A stretch of 64,000 nt of DNA from an uncultured Clostridia bacterium (GTDB taxonomy: Bacteria; Bacillota; Clostridia; Christensenellales; Borkfalkiaceae): positions 110,943-174,942 of the forward strand of contig CANREM010000001.1 of NCBI GenBank assembly GCA_947629675.1, in the 5' to 3' direction. The notes beneath the pieces are model-generated. The model made no database searches. It worked only from the letters and a program-made list of their open reading frames with translations, and was not told where the DNA came from. The first letter of the stretch is position 1, and the number at the start of each line of letters is the position of its first letter. Both the position numbers and the translations under genes were made by a program. This document shows positions 10,615 through 19,795 of the stretch, one piece after another.

Positions 10615-12356
10615 AACGAAGAGAAACGCTCCGCGGCCTTCTCCGCTATTTAAGGCCTCATCTCCCCGTCTTTGTCCTCGCCATGCTCTCCGCCCTCGTC
10701 GTAGTGGCGGGTCAGCTCCTCGCCCCCTTCTTCGCGGGGAAGGCCGTCGATTGCATCCATGCGGACGGCAGCATTTCTTGGGAGCCGCTCAAACGCTACC
10801 TCCTCTTCATCGGGGTGAGCAGCATTTCGGCGATGATCTTCCAATGGGTGCTTGCCGTACTCTCCAACCGCATCGCCTACCGCGTCCTCTCCGCCCTCCG
10901 CAAGGACGCCTTCAAAAAGGTGGAAAAACTCCCCCTGAAGTACATCGACAATCGTCCGTACGGCGACGTCGCGAGCGTCATCGTCTCGGATGCGGAGAAT
11001 GTCTCCGAAGGGCTTTTATTGGGCTTTACCCAGCTCTTCACGGGGGTGCTCACGATCGTGGGCGTTCTCGGCATCATGCTCGCCATCCGCTGGGAGATCG
11101 CCCTCGTCGTCTTTTGTATCACCCCCGTCTCCTTCTTCGTCGCCCGCTTCATCGCGCGCGGGACTTTTAAGAGCTACCGTGCGCAGGTGGAGGCCCGCGC
11201 GGACGAGACCGCCTTTGCCGACGAGATGATCGCAAATCTCAAGATCGTCAAGGCATTCGGACGGGAGAAACGCAATGAGGAGATCTTCTCCGAAAAGAAC
11301 GAGAAGCTCCGCAAAAGTTCCCTCCGCGCCGTCTTTTTCTCCTCGACGACCAACCCCACAACACGCTTCGTGAACGCCCTCGTCTACGCCGCTGTCGTGC
11401 TTGCAGGCGGATATTTTGTCATCTCGACCGCGGGCATGGTTGCCCCGTTTACCGTCGGGGGGCTGACGACCTTCCTGCAATACGCCAACCAATACACAAA
11501 GCCGTTCAACGAAATTTCCGAAGTCGTCGCCGAATTCCAGAGTGCTCTCGCGAGCGCGGGGAGGATACTTTCGCTCATCGCCGAAGAGGAGGAGCCGTCG
11601 GATGCGGACCTTCCCGCCCTCGAGGATGTAAGGGGGGAAGTGAGGGCGGAGGACGTCGCCTTTTCTTACGACAAAGAACGGGAACTCATCAAGCACCTCG
11701 ACCTCGGCGTTGCGCCCGGCATGCGTGTCGCCATCGTCGGTCCCACCGGGTGCGGCAAGACGACGCTCATCGGCCTTCTGATGCGCTTTTACGACGTGGA
11801 CGAAGGGGCGATCTTCGTGGACGGGCAGGACATCAGAAGGGTGACGCGCGCATCCCTTCGGGAAAATATCGGCATGGTTTTGCAAGAGACATGGCTCAAG
11901 ACCGCCACCGTGCGCGAAAATCTTACGATGGGGAGGCCGGATTGCACCGAGGAGGAGATGATTTCGGCCGCCAAGGCCGCCAAGGCGCATACCTTCATCA
12001 TGCAGCTTCCCAAGGGATACGATACCCTGCTCGGCGAAGAGGGCGTCCTTTCCGAGGGTCAGCGGCAGCTCCTGTGCATCGCCCGCGTCATGCTCTGCCG
12101 CCCGCCCATGCTCATCCTCGACGAGGCGACTTCGAACATCGATACCCGCACGGAAAGGCTCGTTCAGGAGGCCTTTGCCGCCCTCATGAAGGGCAGGACT
12201 TCCTTCATCGTCGCCCACAGGCTCTCGACCATCCAAAACGCCGACCTCATTCTTGTGATGAAGGACGGGAAGGTCATCGAGCGGGGAAGGCACGAAGAGC
12301 TTCTCGAAAAGCGCGGCTTCTACCACGACCTCTACCGCGCCCAATTCGCCAAATAA
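10611..12356 (+). CDS. ABC exporter subunit with canonical catalytic site
   Basis: Partner half-transporter of 581 residues with an N-terminal membrane domain (about 1-320) and an ATPase domain. Walker A is GPTGCGKTT (near residue 379), the signature is LSEGQRQLLCIARVML and Walker B is MLILDEATSNID, with the catalytic Glu intact. It overlaps the upstream subunit by 4 bp, so the two are coupled and should form a heterodimer with one active ATP site. A rho-independent terminator follows. Confidence 0.92.
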   Translation: MKRRETLRGLLRYLRPHLPVFVLAMLSALVVVAGQLLAPFFAGKAVDCIHADGSISWEPLKRYLLFIGVSSISAMIFQWVLAVLSNRIAYRVLSALRKDAFKKVEKLPLKYIDNRPYGDVASVIVSDAENVSEGLLLGFTQLFTGVLTIVGVLGIMLAIRWEIALVVFCITPVSFFVARFIARGTFKSYRAQVEARADETAFADEMIANLKIVKAFGREKRNEEIFSEKNEKLRKSSLRAVFFSSTTNPTTRFVNALVYAAVVLAGGYFVISTAGMVAPFTVGGLTTFLQYANQYTKPFNEISEVVAEFQSALASAGRILSLIAEEEEPSDADLPALEDVRGEVRAEDVAFSYDKERELIKHLDLGVAPGMRVAIVGPTGCGKTTLIGLLMRFYDVDEGAIFVDGQDIRRVTRASLRENIGMVLQETWLKTATVRENLTMGRPDCTEEEMISAAKAAKAHTFIMQLPKGYDTLLGEEGVLSEGQRQLLCIARVMLCRPPMLILDEATSNIDTRTERLVQEAFAALMKGRTSFIVAHRLSTIQNADLILVMKDGKVIERGRHEELLEKRGFYHDLYRAQFAK

Positions 12357-12375
12357 AAGAGAATATTTTCAACGC

Positions 12376-12402
12376 TCCCGCCCCGTCGGGGGCTTTTTTT
12401 CT
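12376..12402 (+). terminator. Terminator after the ABC exporter operon
   Basis: Short GC-rich hairpin (GCCCC...GGGGGC, 12380-12393) followed by a run of seven T residues. Confidence 0.75.
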
Positions 12403-12454
12403 TTGTGCCGCATAAAAAATTTCCCCTTGCACACATTGCCCATAGGAGGAAATT

Positions 12455-13207
12455 ATGAAGAAGTTTTTGCTCATCACGACGCTATCCCTCACGCTTGCCA
12501 CGGCTTCGCTGACGGGGATCGCAGTCGCGGCAACGCACATACAGGAGGCCCCCGTCGCCTCGGTGGAAGCGGTCGATGCGGCCGTCCTTCGGCAGGGGAG
12601 CAGGGGGAGCGAGGTGAAGGAGGTCCAACGCCGCCTCAAGCAGTGGGGTTATTACTCCGGTTCTGTGGACGGCATTTTCGGCGCGGGCACCAAAAAAGCG
12701 GTCATCGCCTTCCAGAAGAAGAACGGCCTCACCGCGGACGGCGTCGTCGGGAAGGCCACCTATAAGGCCCTCGGCATGACGGCGTCCTACAATGCCTTGA
12801 GCGGGGGAAGCGGCTCCTCGGGGTCATCTGGCTCTTCGACCCCTTCGGGCTATACCTCGTCCGATCTCTACCTTCTCGCCAAGGCCATCTACGCCGAGGG
12901 AAGAGGGGAGAGCTACACGGGGCAGGTGGCGATCGGCGCGGTCATCATCAACCGCGTGAAGTCCGCATCCTTCCCCAACAGCATCTCGGGGGTCATCTAT
13001 CAGAGCGGCGCGTTCACGGCAGTCACCGACGGGCAGATCAATCTCGAGCCGAATCAGACGGCATACAACGCCGCCCGCGATGCGATGAACGGCTGGGACC
13101 CGACTTATGGGTGTCTCTACTACTACAACCCCGCGGTCGCCACAAGCTCATGGATCTTCGGCCGCAAGACGGTCACGGTCATCGGCAAACACGTCTTTGC
13201 CATTTAA
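12455..13207 (+). CDS. sleB: Spore cortex-lytic enzyme SleB
   Basis: Lytic transglycosylase that degrades muramic-delta-lactam cortex peptidoglycan during spore germination. The 250-residue protein has a signal peptide (residues 1-25), a peptidoglycan-binding domain (about residues 45-105: LRQGSRGSEVKEVQRRLKQWG...DGIFGAGTKKAVIAFQ), a Gly/Ser linker (about 113-130) and a catalytic Hydrolase_2 domain starting at LYLLAKAIYAEGRGES, with the catalytic Glu in YAEGRGE. AGGAGG precedes the ATG. It is followed after 9 bp by ypeB, its usual partner. Confidence 0.96.
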   Translation: MKKFLLITTLSLTLATASLTGIAVAATHIQEAPVASVEAVDAAVLRQGSRGSEVKEVQRRLKQWGYYSGSVDGIFGAGTKKAVIAFQKKNGLTADGVVGKATYKALGMTASYNALSGGSGSSGSSGSSTPSGYTSSDLYLLAKAIYAEGRGESYTGQVAIGAVIINRVKSASFPNSISGVIYQSGAFTAVTDGQINLEPNQTAYNAARDAMNGWDPTYGCLYYYNPAVATSSWIFGRKTVTVIGKHVFAI

Positions 13208-13216
13208 GGAGGAGTT

Positions 13217-15160
13217 ATGGAAAAGGAAATCGGTAAGAATGTATCAAGCGGCGCGAAGAAGGTAAAGCGCGTTCAGGAAGAAAAGGCGAAGGAGCCGAAG
13301 AAGACGAAGAGAAGCACGACCGAAAGGCGCACCTCCGAAAGGGCGGTAAAGCGCGAGCATGCGGCGGCGGACGAGCGCGTGAAGGCGGCGAAGGCGCGTG
13401 CCGAAAAGAAGGAAGAAAAGCTGGACAAAAAGACTGCCTTGAAGCAGGCCAAGATCGAAAAGAAGGCCGCCATCAAGCAGAGAAAATTGGAGAAGAAGCA
13501 GCGCATCGCCGAAAAGAAACTCGCCCGCAAGGAGATGATCGCCAAAAAGAAAGCGGAACGCCTCGAAAAGCGTGCCGAAAAGAAGGCCGCACTCAAGGAA
13601 AAGCGCATCGAAAAGCGCGCGGAGCGTGCCGCCCGCAAGGAGCTTTTGAGGAATGAATCCAAGGCGGAGAAGGCCCAGCGCATCGCCCGCGAAAAGAAGG
13701 AGCGGATCGCCTTGAAGCGCAAGAAGCAGGAGGCCCACATGAAGGCGCAGGAGGACAGGCGCAAGGCGCGTCAGGCCGCCCATGTCCGCAAGGCGGAGGA
13801 GAGAAAGCACAAGCGCGAACAGCGCACCGAGCGCAGGCGCACGGGCGGGTTCGGCGGCTGGCTCGCAGCGGTCATCTCCCTCGGCACGGCCTGTCTGGTC
13901 CTCGCGACCGTCGTCACGGCGGGGGCGATCCGCATGAACGAGATGCAGGTCTCGGGGGAAAATTCCGCCCGTGCCACCCTCTATGAGATGGTCTCCGCGA
14001 GCGAGGAACTCGACGACAGCCTTGCCAAACTTCGCGTCTCCTCGGGCGCGAATGAACAGCGGCTGCTCCTCACGAATATCTTGGTGGACGCCGCCCTCAT
14101 GGAGAGCGCGCTCGAGAAGATCCCCGTCGATCAGGCGACGAGTACGGACATCTCCGCCTTCGTCAACAAGACAGGCTCCTATGCGCGCACCCTCCTTGCA
14201 AAACTCGGCCGCGGCGGCACCCTTTCCGAGACGGAGAGAAGCACCGTTGCCTACCTCTATGAGGTCAATGATAAGCTCTACACCGAACTCAACGACCTCA
14301 TGACGCACATGCAAAAGGGAGATCTTCGCAGCTTCGTCGGCGGCAAACAGGGCACCGTTTCCGAGAAGTTCGGCGAAATGGGGAATGAGACCAAACAAGA
14401 GCCGGAGGAAATCGTGGACGCACCCTTCACGGGGGAGGGCAACGTCGGTGAAAACCGTCTCGCCCGCTTCGAAGAGATCACCTCTTCCGAGGCGGAGGAA
14501 AGGGCCAGAGAGCTGTTTGCCTCCTACCATGTCCGCGATGTGAAGTTCACAGGCGAGACGATCACGCAGGAAGTGAGCTGCTACAACTTCACCCTCAAGG
14601 ATGAGAACGACGTCGAGATCTTTGCCGAGATCACCAAAAACGGCGGCAAGCTCGCCTTCTTCGACACTTACGAGCAGTGTTCCACGAAGAACTTCGATCT
14701 CGAGACATGCGACGCCATCGCCCGCGAATATCTCAAGAACATCGGCATTGGGGACGTCGAGGCAGTGTGGCTCTCCGACGCGGGATTGGTCGCGAACCTC
14801 ACCTACACGGCGGTAGAGGACGGCGTGCGCATCTATCCCGAGATCATCCGCATCCGCGTCTGCGAAGAGAAGGGCAGGGTGGTCGGCATGGACGCGAGAG
14901 GGTATCTCCTCAACAACGAGGACCGCGACCTCAAGGCGGGGCTTTCCAAGGCGGAGGCCGAAGATAAGCTCACCCGCGGGCTGGAACCTTATAGCGCGAA
15001 CCTCGCACTCATCCCCATGGACGGACAGGAAGTCCTTTGCTGGGAGTTTGCCTGCAAGTATGCGGACGGCGAATATATCGTCTACCTCGACGCCAAGACG
15101 GGCGACGAAGTCCGGATCTTCCGCGTCATGAACTCCGCCCAAGGCAGCTATTTAAGATAA
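13217..15160 (+). CDS. ypeB: Germination protein YpeB with a long charged N-terminal extension
   Basis: YpeB is needed to stabilise and place SleB in the spore. Residues from about 213 on match the family: a membrane segment (GWLAAVISLGTACLVLATVV), an NSARATLYEMVSASEELDDSLAKL region, and two PepSY-like C-terminal repeats (SSEAEERARELF..., GLSKAEAEDKL...). The first about 210 residues are unusual: almost purely Lys, Arg, Glu and Ala in EKK/KKAER repeats, predicted as a long charged helix. At 647 residues it is about 200 longer than Bacillus YpeB. It starts 9 bp after sleB with its own GGAGG. Confidence 0.92.
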   Translation: MEKEIGKNVSSGAKKVKRVQEEKAKEPKKTKRSTTERRTSERAVKREHAAADERVKAAKARAEKKEEKLDKKTALKQAKIEKKAAIKQRKLEKKQRIAEKKLARKEMIAKKKAERLEKRAEKKAALKEKRIEKRAERAARKELLRNESKAEKAQRIAREKKERIALKRKKQEAHMKAQEDRRKARQAAHVRKAEERKHKREQRTERRRTGGFGGWLAAVISLGTACLVLATVVTAGAIRMNEMQVSGENSARATLYEMVSASEELDDSLAKLRVSSGANEQRLLLTNILVDAALMESALEKIPVDQATSTDISAFVNKTGSYARTLLAKLGRGGTLSETERSTVAYLYEVNDKLYTELNDLMTHMQKGDLRSFVGGKQGTVSEKFGEMGNETKQEPEEIVDAPFTGEGNVGENRLARFEEITSSEAEERARELFASYHVRDVKFTGETITQEVSCYNFTLKDENDVEIFAEITKNGGKLAFFDTYEQCSTKNFDLETCDAIAREYLKNIGIGDVEAVWLSDAGLVANLTYTAVEDGVRIYPEIIRIRVCEEKGRVVGMDARGYLLNNEDRDLKAGLSKAEAEDKLTRGLEPYSANLALIPMDGQEVLCWEFACKYADGEYIVYLDAKTGDEVRIFRVMNSAQGSYLR

Positions 15161-15715
15161 AGGAAATCCGCGTCATCCTGCCTTGCGCACACGTCATCCC
15201 GAGGGCGTAGCCCGAGTGGATCCCCTCATACGAAGTCCGAAAAAGGCTTCCCCCTTCAAAAGGGGGAAGCTGTCCGTTTACGTTGGCCCTTGCCCACCCC
15301 TTGAGGGGTGGGTGTCACAGTTTTGCCGTGACGGAAGGGGTGAACCGCTTCATGCCCTTCGCGGGAGACCTGTCATTCCGAGGCCCTTTATGGGCCGAGA
15401 GAATCCCCTCCTACGAAGTCTGCGTGTAACCGCGTCGTCCTGCCCCGCGCGCACTATTGTAAACTTAAGCGCGGCACGAGGGGCAAAGCCCCGAAATAGC
15501 GGAGGCGAAGCCGACGTCGAAGGATCCCGAACTACGGAGTCCACGTATAACCGCGTCATGCTGAGCCTGCCGAAGCATCCCCCGATACGAAGTCCGCGTT
15601 TTCATTGAAGGGATTCTTCGGAGAGTTGCTTTCACGGAAAGTCTTATTGGTGTGGTCGCCTCAGAATGACGCGTCCCTTATCCTTCAGACAAAAAACAAG
15701 CCACCCATGTCCGAT
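15161..15715. repeat. Intergenic palindromic repeat block 3
   Basis: No gene is visible. The block has a GGCTTCCCCC...GGGGGAAGCTGTCC element (15245-15275), a CCCACCCCTTGAGGGGTGGG plus CACGG...CCGTG element (15292-15345), a GTCATTCCGAGGCCC...GGGCCGAGAGAATCCCC element (15373-15410), a CGTCATGCTGAGCC...GAAGCATCCC element (15550-15580) and the TTCTTCGGAGAGTTGC...CAGAATGACG element (15608-15670). Confidence 0.75.
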
Positions 15716-15723
15716 GGATGGCA

Positions 15724-15749
15724 ATAAAAAGCCCCGCGGTGTGCGGGGC
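15724..15749 (-). terminator. Terminator of the DUF697 gene
   Basis: On the minus strand GCCCCGC-N5-GCGGGGC is followed by TTTTTATT, 16 bp past the stop codon of the DUF697 gene. Confidence 0.8.
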
Positions 15750-15764
15750 AAGGCGACGAATTTC

Positions 15765-16805
15765 TCACACGGCGGGGGCAAGTTTTTTCTTGCGGCTCTT
15801 GAGTTCGCTCTCAAGCTCGGTGCAGTCCTCCGAAAGTTCCGCCTCCGTCTCCGAGACGTCGATGCCGTCCAAAATGTTTTGCAGACGGTATTCCTTGTTG
15901 AGGTACTTGATGGTCTGGTAGCCGATGACCGTCGTGAGGGTGCCGTTCACAAGTCCCTGCACGGAGGAATCGACGAGGGCGGAGATGGCGGACCCCAAGA
16001 TGGGGATGCCCTTGACCGCGCTGCCCATCGTCTTGACGACCGCCCCGCCGATATTAGCTGTTCCCAGCCCGTAGGCAACGAGGGCGTTGGAGATGACGGT
16101 GGCAAAAATTTTTACGAGCCTTGCATCCGAGGGACGGAAACCATAGAGGAACACGATGTCTTTTATGAGTTGCAGATTGATGATGACGACGATCGCCGCA
16201 TCGATCTTTGCCGACTGCGAGACGGCGGAAAAGGCCGCGCTCTTCAGGGAGCATTTGCGGATGAGGGAGCGGGCGGACTTCTTCACCGACCCCTTGTAAA
16301 GCTCCGTAAGGCATCCTTTGAGCTTCTCTTCGTCATTCGTCTTGAGGGCGATCGCCATTCTGCCGACCACTTCGCTGTCGTACCAGCCCACGCCCTCGAC
16401 CTTTGCCGTGAGGTCGATCATCTTATCCGCGATATCGTGACGGAGTTTTTTGTTGTGCCGCTGGGCCTTCCTTGCGGTAAAGCCGTTGACGTTCGTCACA
16501 AAGTAGCCCGCATGCAAAATTTTGACGGTGGGGACGATGTAGACGCAGATGTAGAGGACGAGGCAAGCCGCACCCACGCCGTAACCAGCATACTTGTTGA
16601 CGTCATACACGCGGAGGGCGACGAGGGCAAGCACGACGAGGAGGAAGACGCCGATGATCGCCGCCATAAAGCGAAGGAGAAACTTCGCCCCGCGCACATT
16701 CTGCCGCTTGACGTATTTCTGTTCATAGTCATAGATGGTCATCTTCCCGCTCAAGGCCTCTTTTTCTTCGGTCTCGAGGAGTTTCTCTTGTCTTTTCTTC
16801 TTCAC
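15765..16805 (-). CDS. DUF697 (YcjF-like) membrane protein
   Basis: A 346-residue membrane protein of unknown function. The N-terminus is highly charged, then two membrane helices follow (about residues 44-66 and 76-97). The middle and C-terminal region (AAIVVIINLQLIKDIVFLYGFRPSDARLVKIFATVISNAL, then IGGAVVKTMGSAVKGIPILGSAISALVDSSVQG) has the glycine-rich hydrophobic pattern of DUF697. The start is GTG at 16805 with GGGGG upstream; an ATG one base away is immediately followed by a stop. It is a single gene with its own terminator. Confidence 0.8.
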   Translation of the reverse strand: MKKKRQEKLLETEEKEALSGKMTIYDYEQKYVKRQNVRGAKFLLRFMAAIIGVFLLVVLALVALRVYDVNKYAGYGVGAACLVLYICVYIVPTVKILHAGYFVTNVNGFTARKAQRHNKKLRHDIADKMIDLTAKVEGVGWYDSEVVGRMAIALKTNDEEKLKGCLTELYKGSVKKSARSLIRKCSLKSAAFSAVSQSAKIDAAIVVIINLQLIKDIVFLYGFRPSDARLVKIFATVISNALVAYGLGTANIGGAVVKTMGSAVKGIPILGSAISALVDSSVQGLVNGTLTTVIGYQTIKYLNKEYRLQNILDGIDVSETEAELSEDCTELESELKSRKKKLAPAV

Positions 16806-16921
16806 ATTCGGCCCCCAAGTTTTGAAAGTATTTATAGCATACTACAATTTGTGGAATTTGTAAAGGAGTTTGAAAGAGATATGAGTTCGGGCCGCGGGGA
16901 AATTTTTCACCCGCAAAAACA

Positions 16922-16950
16922 TTGAAAGCGGGCGGAAAGTGTGGTATAAT
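16922..16950 (+). promoter_or_regulatory. Strong sigma-A promoter abutting a start codon
   Basis: TTGAAA (16922-16927), 17-bp spacer, TATAAT (16945-16950). The ATG of the zinc-ribbon gene is only six bases further on, with no Shine-Dalgarno sequence between, so the mRNA is predicted to begin at the start codon. Confidence 0.7.
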
Positions 16951-16956
16951 CAAGAC

Positions 16957-17208
16957 ATGAAGAAAAAGACGACGATCGAAGAGGACCGCCGCGCAAGGGC
17001 GGAAAAGCATGTGCTTGCCTGCCCGAATTGCGGCAGTCCCGTATTGGACCATATGACGCAGTGCCCCAAATGCAAGGCCAAACTCACCCCCAAGGGCTAC
17101 CAGCCCATGAGCGACGAGAAGATCAAGAAGATCCGGTATATCACCTACACGATCGGCGCGGTCATCTCCATCGCCATCATCGTCCTCATCATCGTATTCC
17201 GAAAGTAG
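16957..17208 (+). CDS. Small zinc-ribbon membrane protein
   Basis: An 83-residue protein with an N-terminal charged stretch, a zinc ribbon made of CPNCG and CPKCK (about residues 23-44), and a single C-terminal membrane helix (TYTIGAVISIAIIVLIIVF). It is probably anchored in the membrane with the zinc ribbon in the cytoplasm. Function unknown. The ATG at 16957 is preferred over an upstream in-frame codon because that would lie inside the -10 region. It looks leaderless. Confidence 0.75.
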   Translation: MKKKTTIEEDRRARAEKHVLACPNCGSPVLDHMTQCPKCKAKLTPKGYQPMSDEKIKKIRYITYTIGAVISIAIIVLIIVFRK

Positions 17209-17730
17209 GGGCTTCCCCCATCCATGGGGGAAGCTGTCACGCTCCGCGTGACTGATGAGGGACCCGTGTCATCCTGCCCCGCGCGCATTATTGTCTACTA
17301 AGCACGGCACGAGGGGCAAAGCCCCGAAGTAGCGAAGGCGAAGCCGAAGTCGAAGGATCCCGAACTACGCAGTCCAAAAAAAGGCTGCTCCCGTTTACGG
17401 GAGTGGAATCAGAACCCGTCATTCCGAACCCCCGCAGGGGGTGAGAGAATCCCCTGATACGCAGTCCGATGTGCCACCGCATCATTCCTTCCTCATCTCG
17501 ACGCCGCGCCGCCCATCGGGCGGCGCGGCGGAGGAGACCCCTACAGACCCGTTTTGCCACATTGAGAGGGGATTCCCTCGGCTCCTGCGGAGCCTCGGAA
17601 TGAGGGCAGGGTAACCGCGTCATCCTGAGGGGCAAAGCCCCGAAGGATCCCGAACTACGCAGTCCGAAGGCTTCTCGATCGTCATGCTGAGCCGCGCGGT
17701 ACGCGCGTGTCGAAGCATTACCGTATTTCC
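17209..17730. repeat. Intergenic palindromic repeat block 4
   Basis: No gene is visible. Elements seen are the GCTTCCCCC...GGGGGAAGC/GTCACGC...GCGTGAC/TGATGAGGG double palindrome (17211-17262), a GTCATTCCGAACCCCC...GGGGGTGAGAGAATCCCC element (17418-17450), a large palindrome beginning CTCATCTCGACGCCGCG (17488-17535), an inverted copy of the GAATCCCC element (17570-17605), and CGTCATGCTGAGCCGCGCGG...GTCGAAGCAT (17680-17718). The 17470-17610 part has a second copy at about 21200-21325. Confidence 0.75.
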
Positions 17731-17764
17731 AAAAAAAACAGTGCCTTTCCGGCACTGTTTTTTT
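17731..17764. terminator. Bidirectional terminator of the lipoprotein gene
   Basis: AAAAACAGTGCC paired with GGCACTGTTTTT around a short loop, with A and T runs on both sides. It ends 16 bp from the stop codon of the minus-strand lipoprotein gene. Confidence 0.8.
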
Positions 17765-17779
17765 ATGGCTTTGTCGAGT

Positions 17780-19519
17780 TTACCATTTCCCGCCGGGGCC
17801 TCCCCAGCCGCCGCCGGGGCCGAACCCTCCGGGGCGACCGGACTGTGTGCCGAGCCGGGTCACGGAAGAGGCGATCACGATGCTTTCGGCAAGCGTCTGC
17901 GTTCCCGCATGCAGGGAAAAGGTGCCGCCCGTGGCGAGTTCGGGGCAGGAGACGACAATGTTGGAAAAAGCCCGCGCGGGGGTGTAGGAGAGGAGTTTGG
18001 TACCACCCATGTCCGCGACATACACCTCGGAAACACTTAAATTTGAGTTCTGCGTATAGACGATGACGTTCTGTTTGGAAGAATTGGAGGGGGAGGATCC
18101 CATCATGCCCGAACAGCCGACCGCGATAAGATATCCGCCGTCGATGCGCGTTTCGCCGTCCGTGTCGAGAGCGGTGTTGTCGCCGCTCGAAGGCCCCGTC
18201 ACAAAGAGCGTCCCGCCCGTCATGATAAAGTCGCCGTTGGAATCCACGCCGTCGCCCGAAGAGACGACCGTCGTCTTTCCGCCCGAGATCAAAATTCTGC
18301 AATTGGGATTTTTGTTGCCGGGGATAGCTTGTGTGCCGTCCGCGGCATTCACGCCGTCGTCCGCGGCGACCACGCCCAGCTCACCGCCCAAAATTTCCAC
18401 CTTCGCCGCTTCCGCGCCCTCATAGCAGCGGGAGATGTCGATCTTGCCGTCCGAGATCGTGAGAAGCTTTTCGGCATGGATGCCGTCATCCCCCGAGGCA
18501 ATGGAGAGCGTCCCGCCCGAGATGACGATCTCGCCGTCCGAATGGAAGGCGTCGTCATTCGCATTGACGGTAAGATTTCCGCCCTCGATGAGAAGGAAAT
18601 ACTTGTCCCATGCAAGGTCGGTCTTGTCCGCGCCGTAGTCGAGCGCGCCCGCCTTGACGCCCTTCCCGCTCGCCGCATCCGAGGAAGCTTCTGTAATGGT
18701 TGTCGGCGCACCGCCGTTTGTCGTAACGGTGAGCGTCGTCTCCCCTTCGACCCAGACGAAGGTGTCCGCCTGAATGCCGTCATCCGTCGTGGTGAGGGCC
18801 ACTTCGGCGTCCTTGAGATGCACGAAGCCGCCATCCGCATACGAGAGGCCGGGAACGCCCGTGAAGGCGACGTCGTCATAGCGGGCGATCTCGGCATGCA
18901 GGCCGTCCTTTTGGGCGGTAATATCGAGGGAAGTTCCCTCCACCGTGATGGAATTGGCCGTGACGGCATTCTTCGTGACATCCATCGTAAGGCTTGCGCC
19001 CGCCTCCCCGCGGATGAGAAGATCGCCGAGAACGTCGATGCCGTTGGAACCGTCGGGGTTGGTGTTTTGAATGAAGTTTTCCCCCGAGAGGGTAAGGATG
19101 ACATCGCCCGCGCCCTCCGCCTCAAGTGCCTTTTTGGCGACGGAAAGGGTCACATCATAGAATTTTAGCTCGACGGCCGCATCACATACGATGGAGATTT
19201 TTTTGTCAAGACTGCCGCGCACGGCATAGACGCCGCCCTCTGTGATGGTGCTGCCATCGTACTCTTTTTCTGTGGCAGTGGGGAGGGAAACGACGTTCGC
19301 GGCCGCCTTTGCCGCCTCCGCATTGGTGGAAGTGGGGGTAACGACGGTGCCCAGATCATCGCCTGTATTATCGCCTGTGTTACCACCCGTGTTGCCGCCC
19401 GGGATCCCACCGGGGATCCCGCCCGGAACTTCGCCCGAGGGAGACCGGGAGATGCTGCACGCCGCGAGGGGCAGGCAGAGCATGAGTGCCGTCAAGGCGA
19501 CGCATAGAAATTTTTTCAT
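17780..19519 (-). CDS. Cthe_2159-like (DUF4353) carbohydrate-binding lipoprotein
   Basis: A 579-residue exported lipoprotein: signal peptide with lipobox LPLAAC (cysteine at about residue 21), a Gly/Pro/Asn repeat linker (GGIPGGNTGGNTGD), then a long right-handed beta-helix. Repeats such as DGIHAEKLLTISDGKIDISRCYEGAEAAKVEILGG, DDAFHSDGEIVISGGTLSIASGDDG and GVDSNGDFIMTGGTLFVTG match the DUF4353 family, whose Clostridium thermocellum member Cthe_2159 binds acid-rich sugars such as polygalacturonate. The C-terminus is glycine-rich. TCAGGAGGAAATTCC precedes the ATG. The IS110 element lies directly upstream and may have moved its promoter away. Confidence 0.88.
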   Translation of the reverse strand: MKKFLCVALTALMLCLPLAACSISRSPSGEVPGGIPGGIPGGNTGGNTGDNTGDDLGTVVTPTSTNAEAAKAAANVVSLPTATEKEYDGSTITEGGVYAVRGSLDKKISIVCDAAVELKFYDVTLSVAKKALEAEGAGDVILTLSGENFIQNTNPDGSNGIDVLGDLLIRGEAGASLTMDVTKNAVTANSITVEGTSLDITAQKDGLHAEIARYDDVAFTGVPGLSYADGGFVHLKDAEVALTTTDDGIQADTFVWVEGETTLTVTTNGGAPTTITEASSDAASGKGVKAGALDYGADKTDLAWDKYFLLIEGGNLTVNANDDAFHSDGEIVISGGTLSIASGDDGIHAEKLLTISDGKIDISRCYEGAEAAKVEILGGELGVVAADDGVNAADGTQAIPGNKNPNCRILISGGKTTVVSSGDGVDSNGDFIMTGGTLFVTGPSSGDNTALDTDGETRIDGGYLIAVGCSGMMGSSPSNSSKQNVIVYTQNSNLSVSEVYVADMGGTKLLSYTPARAFSNIVVSCPELATGGTFSLHAGTQTLAESIVIASSVTRLGTQSGRPGGFGPGGGWGGPGGKW

Positions 19520-19596
19520 GGAATTTCCTCCTGATACAATGTAATTGACCTGAAAAGAATATCGGAAGATACTCTTTTCAAAGTTCCAAGACCTAA

Positions 19597-19795
19597 GCTA
19601 TAATGGAAGTGGTATTAAGGTCTGGCGGATTTCTCCTTGGGCTATTACGCCCGCACCAAAGACTGTCAGCCAACCTTCCATTATAGCGTTCGGTTTTTGC
19701 AGGTTGGGCTTCGCGTCCGCGTCACACATCAGATTGAATCGGTATTGGAACAAGGTTGGTCGCCTTATCGCCAAATCCATTTTCGGAGGTCGCTT
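19597..19795 (+). ncRNA. Candidate bridge RNA region of the IS110 element
   Basis: A perfect 13-bp inverted repeat (19597-19609 with 19675-19687, GCTATAATGGAAG) encloses a 65-nt loop that holds a GGGC/GCCC hairpin (19639-19652). Further small stem-loops follow up to the transposase start. In IS110 elements the upstream non-coding end encodes a bridge RNA that pairs with target and donor DNA. A TATAAT within the left arm (19599-19604) could instead be its -10, in which case transcription would start near 19611. The boundaries are uncertain. Confidence 0.5.
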
